The notes under the pieces are model-generated. The model had not been told where the DNA came from. It ran no database searches and saw only the letters and a list, made by a program, of their open reading frames with translations. A DNA stretch of 64,000 nucleotides, from NCBI GenBank assembly GCA_046327755.1, contig JAXLXW010000017.1, positions 1 through 64,000 on the forward strand, read 5' to 3'. Shown here in pieces: positions 53,127 through 63,890 of the stretch (position 1 is the stretch's first letter; each line of letters starts with the position of its first letter). The stretch comes from SCN-70-22 sp046327755 (GTDB taxonomy: Bacteria > Gemmatimonadota > Gemmatimonadetes > Gemmatimonadales > Gemmatimonadaceae). The position numbers and the translations under genes are program-made.

Positions 53127-54833
53127 CTACAACCCCTCACCGCTGCGCAGCACGGCGAGGCGCGCCTCCACCATGTCGACCAGTTCGCGCATCCCCGCCT
53201 CGTCGAAGATGAGACGGGCGCCGGCCGCCGCGTAGATCTCCGGCAACGAGCGCGTCCCGCCGAGGGCGAGCGCCTGCTTGTAGCGCTGCATCGTCCCGGT
53301 CGGGTCGACCTGCGCGTCGCGCCACAGCTGCAACGCGCCGAGCTGCGCGATCCCGTACTCGATGTAGTAAAACGGGTACTCGAAGATGTGCAGCTGGCGG
53401 TACCAGCGTGCCACGCGCTCGCGCTCCAGCCCCGTCCAGTCCACCCCGCGCTCGAAGCGCGAGCGCAGCTGCAACCAGGCGGCGTCGCGCGCCGCCGCAT
53501 CGTGCCCCTCGCCGCTGGTGTAGATCCATCGCTGGAAGGCATCCACGCTCGCGATGTGGACCAGCGAACTGAGGAGGTCCTCGAGGTTCTCCACCTCCAC
53601 CGCGCGCGCCTCGGCCGGCGTGTAGTAACCCGTGGGGGCGGTGAGGTGCGGCGTGACGAGCAGCTCCATCGACATCGAGGCCAGTTCGGCCGCCTCGTGC
53701 CCCGTCCCCCGCAGCCAGATGAACGGCTGCCGGTGCGCGGCGAAGTCGTGGAACGAGTGCCCGGCTTCATGCACCAGCGTGTTGACGTCGTCCGGCACCC
53801 CCACCGCGTTCATGAAGATGAACGGACGCCCGCGCCACGGAAGCTTGGTGCAATAGCCACCTGGCGCCTTCCCGGGACGGCTCTCGAGGTCGAGGAGCCC
53901 CGCTTCCGCCATCTCGCGGAACTGCATCCCCAGCTCGGGATCGAGCGCATCGAAGATGCGCTTGGCCGGCTCCACGAAGCCCGTGACGTCATGGAAGGGG
54001 CGCACCGGGCGGTCGCTCTCCAGCTGCACCAGCGTGTCCCACGGACGCACCGCCTCCACGCCTAACGCGTCGCGCCGGTGCGCCATCAGGCGCTCCACCG
54101 CGGGCGCTGCCGTCGCCTCGACCGCCGCGTGGAAGCGCGCGCAGTCATCCGGCGTGTAGTCAAAGCGATGCTTCGCCCGGAAGGCGTATTCCATGAAGTT
54201 GTCAAAGCCCGCGTTGCGGGCGATGCGCTGGCGCAGCGCGTACATCGTGTCGAACAGCGCCCCCAACTCGGCGTGGTGCGCGAGGTACGCCTCTGCCCCG
54301 AGGCGGAAGGCGCGCTCGCGCACGCTGCGGTCGCGCTCCTTCAGATACGGCTGCAGCTGCGGGATCGTGACGCGCACACCCTCCCACTCGGCGTCCAGCC
54401 CCCCCGTGAGCTTCTGGTAGGCGGAGCTGTGCTCCTCCAACTCGGCAAAGAGGGCGACGTTCTCCTCGCGGAACACCTCGATGTCGGTGCGGAACTCGCG
54501 CAGCACCACCGCCATGTCGTCGCGTGACCAGCCGAGCGCCACCAGGCGTTCTGCGAGCCGCACGTTCTGCTCCCCAACCTTGGGGAAGATTTCCGACGAC
54601 CAGCGCAGGTTCGCCGCTTCCTTGGCTTCGTTCGCGGTGTCACACGTGTACGCGATCATCGCCAGCGTCCCCGCCTCGTCCACCACCGCGCTCAGCTCCG
54701 ACCAGCGCCGCAACCACTCCTCGGCGTTGGCGGCGGACAGCTCGGCGGTGGCGAGCGCCTCGTAGTACGGCGCCAGCGTCTCCCATGTCGCGTCGCGCAG
54801 GTCGTCGGGAGAGGCAGGAATGTCGATCGGCAC
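53127..54833 (-). CDS. M3 family oligoendopeptidase
   Basis: A 568-residue zinc peptidase of the M3B/PepF type that cuts short peptides. The active site is TLVHEAGHSFH (His355, Glu356, His359), with a third ligand probably in the SMSMELLVTPHL region. The N-terminal helical domain (AYTCDTANEAKEAANLRWSS, about residues 60-90) is typical. The protein is cytosolic, with no signal peptide. ATG 54833 is the start. Confidence 0.9.
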   Translation of the reverse strand: MPIDIPASPDDLRDATWETLAPYYEALATAELSAANAEEWLRRWSELSAVVDEAGTLAMIAYTCDTANEAKEAANLRWSSEIFPKVGEQNVRLAERLVALGWSRDDMAVVLREFRTDIEVFREENVALFAELEEHSSAYQKLTGGLDAEWEGVRVTIPQLQPYLKERDRSVRERAFRLGAEAYLAHHAELGALFDTMYALRQRIARNAGFDNFMEYAFRAKHRFDYTPDDCARFHAAVEATAAPAVERLMAHRRDALGVEAVRPWDTLVQLESDRPVRPFHDVTGFVEPAKRIFDALDPELGMQFREMAEAGLLDLESRPGKAPGGYCTKLPWRGRPFIFMNAVGVPDDVNTLVHEAGHSFHDFAAHRQPFIWLRGTGHEAAELASMSMELLVTPHLTAPTGYYTPAEARAVEVENLEDLLSSLVHIASVDAFQRWIYTSGEGHDAAARDAAWLQLRSRFERGVDWTGLERERVARWYRQLHIFEYPFYYIEYGIAQLGALQLWRDAQVDPTGTMQRYKQALALGGTRSLPEIYAAAGARLIFDEAGMRELVDMVEARLAVLRSGEGL

Positions 54834-54976
54834 GCAGGACTCCTGGGGCTTGCGGTCTGGCGATGATACGGACGACCGAGCCCCCGCGCTGGAGGGCTCG
54901 CATGGCGCCGATAAGCTACCGTCGCGACGCCCCGGCCAGCCACCCCAGCCGCGTGCCTAACGGGAATCGGGGCGGG

Positions 54977-55819
54977 CTACGACCCGCGTCGCGTCGATCC
55001 TGCCAGGCGCGTGAGGTGCGACCGCAGCCGTGTCATCGAGCGCGGGATCTCGCGGAGTAGTCGCGGCACGTCGGCCGTCGCCGCCACTTCGCTCGTCTCC
55101 GCCGCGAGGCCGGCGATCGCTTCGGTCAGCGGGTCTTCGGCGCTCATCGCGGGGAGCAGCATCTCGTACTGGCGCATGACCTTGTCCAGGTCGGCGAAGC
55201 CGAGGGCGAGGAGGCGCAGTTCGCGCTCCGCCGCGACCGATGGATCCTCCTGTGCATCGCCTTCGCTGAGCGCATCGAGGGCACTCAGGAAGCGATCGGC
55301 CGTCAATGACGTCGACAGCCCGTTGTCGCGATAGACCTCCACCAGCCCGGCCAACTCCCCCCGGACCGTGAAGACGGGGACCGAACGCACGTCCATCGCT
55401 CGGCGGCTCTCGTCGGGAAGGCGCACGTGCGCCTCTCCCGCCCAAGGCGAGCGCGCCTCCACCAGCTCCCGCCAGGCGATCTCGACCCCGCTCGGCGACA
55501 CCAGTTTCCGGATGGCCGCCGCCTCCAGCCCCGTCACGGCCGGGCGATGGCGGTCGAGGAGGGTGAGCGCCGCCGCGTTGCACTCCAGGATGCGGCCGTC
55601 GCCTCCCACCACCAGGACCGGCTCCGAGACCGCCTCGAGTGCCTGCGACCGAACACGCTCTCCGCCTTCAGCGCGAGGAGCCGCCTCGGTCGCGGCAGGC
55701 CGCGGCGCGGGCGACGCCGCGCCACGGCGCCCCCACCACGCACCCGCCAGCAGCCCAACGACCACCCCCGCCACGAGGGCGAAGGCGCCAAGTGCCATGG
55801 GGGACAGGGGTTGCGACAT
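54977..55819 (-). CDS. Membrane-anchored PAS domain protein
   Basis: A 280-residue protein. One N-terminal membrane helix (LGAFALVAGVVVGLLAGAWW) is followed by a PAS domain at about residues 58-170 (VSEPVLVVGGDGRILECNAA, SVPVFTVRGELAGLVEVYRD). A C-terminal helical region (residues about 180-280) lacks the HATPase, GGDEF or EAL output motifs. It could sense a ligand and signal through protein contact. It is divergent from the EAL/HDOD gene, with 273 bases between. Confidence 0.75.
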   Translation of the reverse strand: MSQPLSPMALGAFALVAGVVVGLLAGAWWGRRGAASPAPRPAATEAAPRAEGGERVRSQALEAVSEPVLVVGGDGRILECNAAALTLLDRHRPAVTGLEAAAIRKLVSPSGVEIAWRELVEARSPWAGEAHVRLPDESRRAMDVRSVPVFTVRGELAGLVEVYRDNGLSTSLTADRFLSALDALSEGDAQEDPSVAAERELRLLALGFADLDKVMRQYEMLLPAMSAEDPLTEAIAGLAAETSEVAATADVPRLLREIPRSMTRLRSHLTRLAGSTRRGS

Positions 55820-56092
55820 TGCGGGGTGTGCGAAGAACCGCTCGCCATCTCGGCCAGCGGGGTAAGGGAGCGCTCCCTTCGAAGTCTCGGTTGTCGGTGC
55901 GGCTGCTGTACTGACGATTCAGCTTTGTGAAAGGCGCCGCGCTTCGCCAGTCCCACGTTCCCACATCGATCGCACGGCGGCGAACGAGGTCCACCGCCGA
56001 CCCTCGGTCCGATGTCGCATGAGCGATATCGAATGCTGCAGGACCGGGGGGGGCCGGTCGATACTCGAAGGGGCACGCCCTGCCCTTTCTTC
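55820..56092. other. Divergent intergenic region
   Basis: Starts of the PAS gene (-) and the EAL/HDOD gene (+) face away from this 273-base region, so both promoters should lie here. No clear -35/-10 pair, operator or RNA was recognised. Confidence 0.4.
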
Positions 56093-57313
56093 ATGTCCGA
56101 CATCTTCCTCGTACGCCAGCCCGTCTTCGATCGCTCCGACTCGGCCGTCGGATACGAGCTGCGTTTTCGCGACCCTGAGGACGGGGGCGACCCGTTCGCC
56201 CGCAGCTACCTGAGCGGGTCGTTCGAGTTCCTGCGGGCCGGGCTCCCCGCGTACGTGCGCGCCAGCCGGCAGCAGTTGGTCGAGCGGATCTTCGAAGCGC
56301 CGGACCCACGATCGCTCGTCGTCCTCCTTCCCCCTGACCTTCCGGCAGAAGCGCCGTTGATCGAAGCGGTCGCCGACCTGGCCAAGCGCGGGGTGACGAT
56401 CGTCCTCGACGAGTTCGAGCTGCCGCGGACGCCGGGGGCGCCGATCCTGACCTTCCTCGCGCACGCCAAGGCGGTGCGTGTCGACCTGCGCTGCCAGAAC
56501 CCGGCGACGCTCGGGCCGCTGGTGGCGGCGCTCAAGCGACAGGGGAAGCGCGCCATCGCCGACCACGTCCTGGACGCGAAGCTGTACAAGGCGTGCCTCA
56601 CGCTGGGCTTCGAGGGGTTCCAGGGGCCGCACTTCTCGCGCCCTGAGCCGCTGCCGTCGGCCGAGTTGCCGGGGAGCACGGCGGCGGCGCTGCGCCTCCT
56701 CTCGCTGGCGCGCGACCCCAACACGCCGGAGCGGGAGCTGGAGGCGGTGATCTCATCGGACCCTGGGATCACCTACCAGCTGCTGCGCATCGTGAACTCG
56801 GCGGCGTTAGGCGGGCGCGGGATCACGTCCATCGGGCATGCGCTGCGCCTCGTGGGGCGCAACAACGTCGTCCGCTGGCTGGCCCTCGCCTCGGCCACGG
56901 CGCGCACCGGCAAGCGCGGCACCGACGACGAGCTGGTGCGCCAGGCGGTGCAGCGGGCGCGCTTCTGCGAGCTCATGGCGACGCCGCAGACGCGCTTCGA
57001 CAAGGGAACGCTCTTCCTCATCGGACTCTTCTCCGTCCTCGACGCCGTCTTCCGCATGCCGATGAACGAGGTGCTGGAGCGCGTGAGCCTGGCCGACGAC
57101 GTCCGCGCCGCACTGCTCGACCGCACCGGACCGCTCGCCGGCCCGCTGACGGTGGTCGAGTCGTACGAACTCGGGCTGTGGGAATCGGCGGCCGAGGCGG
57201 CCGAGCTGATCAAGTTCGACCCTGCGGCGCTTCCCGGGATCTATCGCGAGTCGGTGCAGTGGGCCGGCGAGCAGATGCCGTCGAGCAAGGCGCCGGTGGC
57301 GAAGGCGTCATAG
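56093..57313 (+). CDS. EAL/HDOD domain signalling protein
   Basis: A 406-residue YuxH-type protein. The first half is an EAL-like barrel (IFLVRQPVFDRSDSAVGYEL, GVTIVLDEFELPRTPGAPIL), but the catalytic ExL/DDFG motifs are altered, so c-di-GMP hydrolysis is doubtful. From about residue 200 it is an HDOD domain (ELEAVISSDPGITYQLLRIV, FLIGLFSVLDAVFRMPMNEV). Such hybrids act as non-enzymatic scaffolds in motility and c-di-GMP signalling. Start ATG 56093 is set by the family N-terminus. Confidence 0.88.
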   Translation: MSDIFLVRQPVFDRSDSAVGYELRFRDPEDGGDPFARSYLSGSFEFLRAGLPAYVRASRQQLVERIFEAPDPRSLVVLLPPDLPAEAPLIEAVADLAKRGVTIVLDEFELPRTPGAPILTFLAHAKAVRVDLRCQNPATLGPLVAALKRQGKRAIADHVLDAKLYKACLTLGFEGFQGPHFSRPEPLPSAELPGSTAAALRLLSLARDPNTPERELEAVISSDPGITYQLLRIVNSAALGGRGITSIGHALRLVGRNNVVRWLALASATARTGKRGTDDELVRQAVQRARFCELMATPQTRFDKGTLFLIGLFSVLDAVFRMPMNEVLERVSLADDVRAALLDRTGPLAGPLTVVESYELGLWESAAEAAELIKFDPAALPGIYRESVQWAGEQMPSSKAPVAKAS

Positions 57314-57318
57314 GGGCA

Positions 57319-57457
57319 GAAGACGAGAGGACGAGAGGACGAGAGCGGCGCCCCGAGGGGCGCCGCTTCTCCCTTGAAGGCCTTCGCGCGAATACTCTCC
57401 ACACGCGCGAGGTCACCCTCGTCTTCTCGTCTTCTCGTCGTCTCGTCCTCTCGTCTT

Positions 57458-57458
<1 letters not shown>
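57319..57458. terminator. Family C inverted octamer hairpin between convergent genes
   Basis: GACGAGAG runs at 57319-57345 face CTCGTCTT/CTCGTCCT runs at about 57418-57458, so the two arms can pair over about 25 bases around a GC-rich centre that itself contains GGGGCGCC. The second arm abuts the stop codon of the permease gene. It probably separates transcription of the EAL/HDOD gene from the permease pair. Confidence 0.6.
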
Positions 57459-58708
<1,250 letters not shown>

Positions 58709-58717
58709 GCGTGCCTC

Positions 58718-59959
58718 CTACTCCTGCCGCAGCGCGGCCACCGGGTCCAGGCGCGACGCCCGGCTGGCCGGGTACACGCCCGAGATGATCCCCACCCCCG
58801 CGCCAACGGTCACGCCGAGGACGACCGACCATGGCGCCACCGACGCGGGGAGCGGCGAGACGGCCGCGATGAGCTTGGCCAGCCCGAAGCCGGCGGCGAT
58901 CCCGAAGCCGGCGCCGATGATGGCCAGCGTGGTCGACTCGGCAATGAACTGCGAGAGGATGTCGCGCCGCTTGGCGCCTAACGCCTTGCGCACCCCGATC
59001 TCCCGCGTCCGCTCCGCCACCGCCACCAGCATGATGTTCATGATCACGATCGACCCCACCAGCAGCCCGATCGCCGGCAGCGCGATCCCCGCCAGCACCA
59101 GGAAGCCCTGGATCTTCTTCCAGAAGGCCAGCGCTGCATCGGCGGTCTGCATCGAAAAGTCGTCCGGCTGCCCGGGGCGCAGCTTGTGCCGCACCCGCAT
59201 CACCTGCCGCACGATCTCCATCGTCCCCGCCAGCTGCGTCTCGCTCGACGCCTGCACCGTCATCCCGTCGATCATCTTGTAGCGGTTGACCAGGCGATGC
59301 GCAGGAGTCTTGTAGGGGACGATGAGGAACTTGTCCATCGAGATCCCGAAGGCGCTCCCCTGCTTCTCGGCGACGCCAATGACCGTGTAGGGGAGGTTGC
59401 CGATCCGGATCTCGCGACCAATTGGCGACACACCGGGGAAGAAGTGCTTCCGCGTCTCCTCGCCGATCACGGCGACCGGTGTCCCCATCGCGTATTCCTG
59501 CGGCGAGGGGAGGCGCCCTTCCTGCACTCCCATGTTCTTGATCTCGAACCACTGCCCGTCCACGCACTGCACCAGGACCTTGCGGGGATTGGCATAGCGC
59601 GACTCCACCGACAGCGCGTCCTGCCCGTCGTACGACCACCGCACGTCGGGAGGGAGCGCGGCGGCGACCGCGGGGACGTCGTCCTCGGTGATGCGCGGGC
59701 GCGTACGCCAGGCGCGCCACTCCGATTCGTCGACGTCGCCGATGTTGATGTTGGGCTGGCGTCGCAGCTCGAACGAGTTCTTGGTGATGATCTTCCCGAC
59801 GAGATCATCCTCCATGTACTTCCCCATCCCGTCGATGATGGACACGACGGCGATGAGGAACATGACGCCGATCGACACGCCGAGCAGCGTGAAGAAGCTC
59901 TTGAGCTTCTGCGCGCGGATCTGGGCGAGCGCGAGGCGAATGGCTTCGGTGAAGTGCAT
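58718..59959 (-). CDS. ABC transporter permease (MacB/FtsX-like), first of a pair
   Basis: A 413-residue permease, paralogous to the next gene. LKSFFTLLGVSIGVMFLIAV is the N-terminal helix. VESRYANPRKVLVQCVDGQW and FGISMDKFLIVPYKTPAHRL lie in the periplasmic core, and ERTREIGVRKALGAKRRDIL is the coupling helix. Start ATG 59959 (MHFTEAIRLALAQI) is chosen; the longer frame reaches into the divergent PadR region. The cargo is unknown. Confidence 0.9.
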   Translation of the reverse strand: MHFTEAIRLALAQIRAQKLKSFFTLLGVSIGVMFLIAVVSIIDGMGKYMEDDLVGKIITKNSFELRRQPNINIGDVDESEWRAWRTRPRITEDDVPAVAAALPPDVRWSYDGQDALSVESRYANPRKVLVQCVDGQWFEIKNMGVQEGRLPSPQEYAMGTPVAVIGEETRKHFFPGVSPIGREIRIGNLPYTVIGVAEKQGSAFGISMDKFLIVPYKTPAHRLVNRYKMIDGMTVQASSETQLAGTMEIVRQVMRVRHKLRPGQPDDFSMQTADAALAFWKKIQGFLVLAGIALPAIGLLVGSIVIMNIMLVAVAERTREIGVRKALGAKRRDILSQFIAESTTLAIIGAGFGIAAGFGLAKLIAAVSPLPASVAPWSVVLGVTVGAGVGIISGVYPASRASRLDPVAALRQE

Positions 59960-60122
59960 GGGCGGTCGTACGGGATCGTGCGAGGGCGGGTTTCGGGGCC
60001 CGCCGTTCGCGGGGTCGTTCGGCGGGCCTTCACCTGGTGCGCCGCGTCGTGCTCGGGGGAGGCTCCTCGGAATTCGTGGTGCGATTCGCCCCCTTCCCCC
60101 CCGTGCACGGTCGCTTCGTCCC

Positions 60123-60177
60123 GTCTCCTCTTGACGGTCGAGAGGAGACCTCCGAGCCTTCTCTCGACCATCGAGAG
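60123..60177. promoter_or_regulatory. Two operator-like dyads upstream of padR 2
   Basis: Dyad 1 is a 27-bp palindrome at 60123-60149 with one mismatched pair (GTCTCCTCT...AGAGGAGAC). Dyad 2 is CTCTCGA-CCA-TCGAGAG at 60161-60177, nine bases before the PadR ATG and overlapping its ribosome binding site. Both share a CTCT(T/C)GAC core, as expected for two sites of one regulator. Binding would also affect the divergent permease gene. Confidence 0.7.
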
Positions 60178-60185
60178 GAGAGCCC

Positions 60186-60530
60186 ATGGGCGACGAACGC
60201 GCGGCGGTCCTGCAGGGGACGCTTGAACTCCTGATCCTGAAGGTCATCTCGCTCGAGCCGATGCACGGCTGGGGAATCACCCAACGGCTCGAGCAGATGT
60301 CGGGACAGGTGCTCCAGGTCAACCAGGGGTCGCTGTACCCCGCCCTCGAGCGGTTGGGGCGCGGTGGCTGGATCCGCTCCGAGTGGCGAACGACGGACAG
60401 CAACCGCCGCGCGCGCTTCTACGAACTCACCGCGACCGGCCGCCGGCGCCTCGCCAGCGAGCAGGCGGGGTGGCAGCGCGCCTCGGCGGCGGTGAACGCC
60501 ATCCTGGCCTGGAGCGGAGCGTTGCCATGA
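60186..60530 (+). CDS. PadR family transcriptional regulator (ADOP-linked), second
   Basis: A 114-residue PadR winged-helix protein. RAAVLQGTLELLILKVISLE, PMHGWGITQRLEQMSG and VNQGSLYPALERLGRGGW cover the fold. The stop overlaps the ATG of the ADOP permease (ATGA). It belongs to the same type as the PadR at 23.3 kb, but its operator-like dyads are different, which argues for separate control circuits. Confidence 0.92.
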   Translation: MGDERAAVLQGTLELLILKVISLEPMHGWGITQRLEQMSGQVLQVNQGSLYPALERLGRGGWIRSEWRTTDSNRRARFYELTATGRRRLASEQAGWQRASAAVNAILAWSGALP

Positions 60531-63217
60531 ATCCCCTCATCGATTGGCTGGCGCGCGCGCGCAACCTGTTGTTTGGTGCGCAGCGCGAGCGCGAGCACCA
60601 GGACGAGGTGCAGTTCCACCTCGACATGTCGGCGGCGCGATTCGAGCGCGACGGTCACAGCCGCACGGAGGCCCGGCGACTGGCACGGCTCGCCTTCGGG
60701 AGCGTCGCCGCCACGCGCGAGGCAGCGCGGGACGCGCGCGGCGCCACGTTTGTCCCCGACCTGTGGCGCGACATCACCTACGGCGCGCGACAGCTGCGGC
60801 ACTCGCCTGCCTTCACGGCCGCCGCCGTCGTCACGCTCGCCCTCGGCATCGGCGCGTCGACCGCGCTGTACAGCGTCTTCGATGGCGTGCTGCGGCGTCC
60901 CATTCCGTTCGCGGCACCCGACCGGTTGGTGATGGTCTGGGAAACCGATCGCACGAGCGGGACCACGCGGGAGCCCGGATCGTGGCCGGACTACCTCGAC
61001 ATCGCCGCCGGGGCGCGCACGCTGCGCGGGGTGGCGGCACTGACGGGGCTCGACGTGAGCTTCGTGCCCGCGAAGGGCGAGCCGCAGCGCCTGCCGGCGG
61101 TTGGGGTCACGCACACCTTCTTTCCTCTTGTAGGCGTGCGCGCGATCGCGGGGCGCACCATCGTCCCGGACGACGACGTGCCGGGGGCGGCGCCCGTCGT
61201 GGTGCTGGGGGAGCGTTTCTGGCGCGCGCGCTTCAACGCCGATCGCGGCATCATTGGGCAGGTCGTGCGCTTGGATGACACGCCACGTACCGTCGTGGGT
61301 GTGGTGGGAGGCGATGCGGACTTCGGGCTCGACCAGGTGCACGCCCGCGCCGCGTACCACGCGCCGTACTCGGCCGCGGGCGATGTCGCCGCGTGGATCC
61401 CGCTGCAGGCGAGCGAATCCACGTTCCCGCGCGACACGCACCCGTTCTTCCTGTTGGCCCGCCTTGCGGACGGCGCCACACGCGAGGCCGCCGCGGACGA
61501 CGTGGCGGCGATCGCCCGCCGGCTCGAAGCGGCGTATCGCTCCAACCGCGGGCGCGGCGTTTTCCTCGAGCCGTTCGAGGACGTCGTCTTCGCACCGGTA
61601 CGTCCGGTCTTCCTCCTCCTTCTCGCCGCCGTCGTGCTCGTGCTGGTGGTGACGTGCGTCAACGTCGCGAACCTCCTCCTCGCGCGCGGTGGCGTGCGCT
61701 CGCGTGAGGTGGCCGTGCGCGCCGCGCTCGGCGCGTCGCCGCGTCGTCTGGGACGCCAGTTCCTCGTCGAGTCACTGTTGCTGTCACTTGTCGGGGGGAC
61801 CTTGGGGACGGCGGTGGCCTGGGGTGCCCTGCGCGCGCTGCGCCCGTTCGTCCCGCCTGCCACGCCGCGCGCCAGCGATATCCAGCTCGATCTCCCGGTG
61901 CTCCTCGCGGCGTTCATCACGTCGCTCATCGTCGGTGTCGCCTTTGGTCTCCTTCCCATCGCGCAGGCGCTGCGCGTGAACGTGAATGGAACGCTCAAGG
62001 GAGAGGGGCGCGGGGGAACGTCCGGCGTTAGGCGGCGGCAGTTGCGCGAGGTCCTCGTCGTCGGCGAGATCGCGCTGTCGGTGATGCTGGTGGTGGGCGC
62101 CGGCCTTCTCGTGCGCAGTGTCTGGAGCGTGCTGCGCGTCGACGCGGGGTTCAGCGCCGAGGGGGTGCTCAAGGCCGAGTGGACGCTTCCCGAGGCTCGC
62201 TATCCGCGTGACTATCGTCGCTTTCCGGATTGGCCCGCCACGCAGCGCTTCGCCGACCAGGTACTGCAGCGCGTGCGCGCCCTCCCCGGGGTGCAATCGG
62301 CGGCGATCGCCTCGGCACACCCGCTCGATGCCGGATTCACCAATTCGTTCGTGGTGGTGGGACGTGAGGGCGAGGCACGCGACTGGCCGGAGATCGCGGT
62401 ACGCCAGGTCTCACCCTCGTACCGGGAGACATTGCGCGGACGCCTCGTACGTGGACGCGACCTCGGGGAGGGAGACCTCGCCTCGGCGCCCCTCGTCGCC
62501 GTCATCAACCAGGCGGCGGTCGATCGGTACTTCGCCGGGCGCGAGCCGCTCGGCGCGGAGATCAAGTTCTGGGGGATCGCGCGTCGTATCGTGGGGGTGG
62601 TGGGTGATGAGCGCGTGCGTGGCCCCACCGAACCGGCACCGCCCGCGATGTACATCCCGATCGCGCAGGCGCCGACGGCGTCCGGCGCGCTGCTCGTCCG
62701 CACCACGCGCCCGCTCGCCGACGTTGGCATCGAGGTGCAGCAGGCCGTGTGGGCGGTGGACCCGCAGCTTGCCGTGCATGGCGTCGAGCCACTGGAGGAG
62801 ACGATGCTGCATGCGCTCGGGTCGCGCCGATTCGCGACGGTCGTCCTCTCGGCCTTTGCCGCACTCACGCTCGCGTTGGCGCTGGTGGGGATCCACGGTG
62901 TGTTGAGCTACGCGACGTCGCAGCGTTCGCGCGAGATCGGGATTCGCCTCGCGCTCGGCGCCACGCGTCGCGAGGCGGCCGGACTCGTGGTGCGCGGCGG
63001 CGCGCGCCTCGCTGCCGTGGGAACGGCGATCGGGCTGGTTGGTGCAGCGCTCGCCTCTCGCCTGCTCATGGGCTTGCTCTTCGGCGTGACCAGGAGCGAC
63101 CCCGTGACCTACATCGCCGTTGCTGCGACCGTGGTCGCCGCCGCGCTCGCCGCAACCGCCATCCCCGCCTTCCGCGCGGCCCACGTCGTCCCGACGGAGG
63201 CACTGCGACTGGAGTAG
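60527..63217 (+). CDS. ADOP-type ABC transporter permease, second
   Basis: An 896-residue duplicated permease. It has the same order as the ADOP at 20.5-23.2 kb: prefix domain (HQDEVQFHLDMSAARFERDG), first helix near ITYGARQLRHSPAFTAAAVV, then two MacB core/FtsX modules, ending RAAHVVPTEALRLE. Conserved FtsX coupling segments are SREVAVRAALGASPRRLGRQ and SREIGIRLALGATRREAAGL. It is translationally coupled to its PadR. Cargo and ATPase are unknown. Confidence 0.92.
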   Translation: MNPLIDWLARARNLLFGAQREREHQDEVQFHLDMSAARFERDGHSRTEARRLARLAFGSVAATREAARDARGATFVPDLWRDITYGARQLRHSPAFTAAAVVTLALGIGASTALYSVFDGVLRRPIPFAAPDRLVMVWETDRTSGTTREPGSWPDYLDIAAGARTLRGVAALTGLDVSFVPAKGEPQRLPAVGVTHTFFPLVGVRAIAGRTIVPDDDVPGAAPVVVLGERFWRARFNADRGIIGQVVRLDDTPRTVVGVVGGDADFGLDQVHARAAYHAPYSAAGDVAAWIPLQASESTFPRDTHPFFLLARLADGATREAAADDVAAIARRLEAAYRSNRGRGVFLEPFEDVVFAPVRPVFLLLLAAVVLVLVVTCVNVANLLLARGGVRSREVAVRAALGASPRRLGRQFLVESLLLSLVGGTLGTAVAWGALRALRPFVPPATPRASDIQLDLPVLLAAFITSLIVGVAFGLLPIAQALRVNVNGTLKGEGRGGTSGVRRRQLREVLVVGEIALSVMLVVGAGLLVRSVWSVLRVDAGFSAEGVLKAEWTLPEARYPRDYRRFPDWPATQRFADQVLQRVRALPGVQSAAIASAHPLDAGFTNSFVVVGREGEARDWPEIAVRQVSPSYRETLRGRLVRGRDLGEGDLASAPLVAVINQAAVDRYFAGREPLGAEIKFWGIARRIVGVVGDERVRGPTEPAPPAMYIPIAQAPTASGALLVRTTRPLADVGIEVQQAVWAVDPQLAVHGVEPLEETMLHALGSRRFATVVLSAFAALTLALALVGIHGVLSYATSQRSREIGIRLALGATRREAAGLVVRGGARLAAVGTAIGLVGAALASRLLMGLLFGVTRSDPVTYIAVAATVVAAALAATAIPAFRAAHVVPTEALRLE

Positions 63218-63228
63218 GCGCTAATCCG

Positions 63229-63858
63229 TCAGGTGCAGATCCCCACGCGATGCCCCACGAAACGCCGCTCGACATACTCCTTCACCATGAAGGCGGCGAG
63301 GTCGCCCGTGGGGAGCGCCTTGGGGCGCTCGGGCATCACGTCGGCGGCGACACGATAGACGCCGGTGGCGTCGAGGTCGGGGATATCGGGAGGGCAGGCG
63401 AGCGTCCAGTCGAGCGACGACGTGCGGAGCGCCTCCCATGTGGCGCGATGCTCCGCCGAGACGCGCTTGAAGACCTCGGGAAAGCCGGGCTGTTCGCTGC
63501 GGAGGCCCGGGCCGGTGGTGGAGTCGAGGACGCCGCCGCCGCCGACGGCGACGATGCGCCCGCCCCCCTGCACCGTCAGCGCGGCGACGAGGTGCGCGAT
63601 CCCCTGCGAGCGCGTGTTTCCGGGCTCGGCGGTGCTCCCGCCGCCTAACGCGGCGATCGCACCATCGCACCCGGCCACCGCGCGCGCCACCGCCAGGGCG
63701 TCGAGCACGTCGCCGACGAGGGCGGTCACCCCCTCGCGCGCGTCCACGCGCGAGGGATCGCGCACGAGGACGCGTACCGTGTGCCCCGCGGCGAGCGCCG
63801 CGCTGACGATGCGGCGCCCGGTGCGACCGGTGGCGCCGAAGACGGCAATCGTGCTCAT
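63229..63858 (-). CDS. NAD(P)-binding (NmrA/atypical SDR) protein
   Basis: A 209-residue Rossmann protein. TIAVFGATGRTGRRIVSAAL gives the GxxGxxG nucleotide loop at residues 8-14; VRVLVRDPSRVD and VGDVLDALAVARAVAGCDGA follow. Members sense redox or reduce flavins and biliverdin-like compounds; no substrate is implied here. It converges with the ADOP gene, leaving only 11 bases between stop codons. Confidence 0.85.
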   Translation of the reverse strand: MSTIAVFGATGRTGRRIVSAALAAGHTVRVLVRDPSRVDAREGVTALVGDVLDALAVARAVAGCDGAIAALGGGSTAEPGNTRSQGIAHLVAALTVQGGGRIVAVGGGGVLDSTTGPGLRSEQPGFPEVFKRVSAEHRATWEALRTSSLDWTLACPPDIPDLDATGVYRVAADVMPERPKALPTGDLAAFMVKEYVERRFVGHRVGICT

Positions 63859-63890
63859 GCGCCCACCGGTCGATGCATCATCGATGCTGT

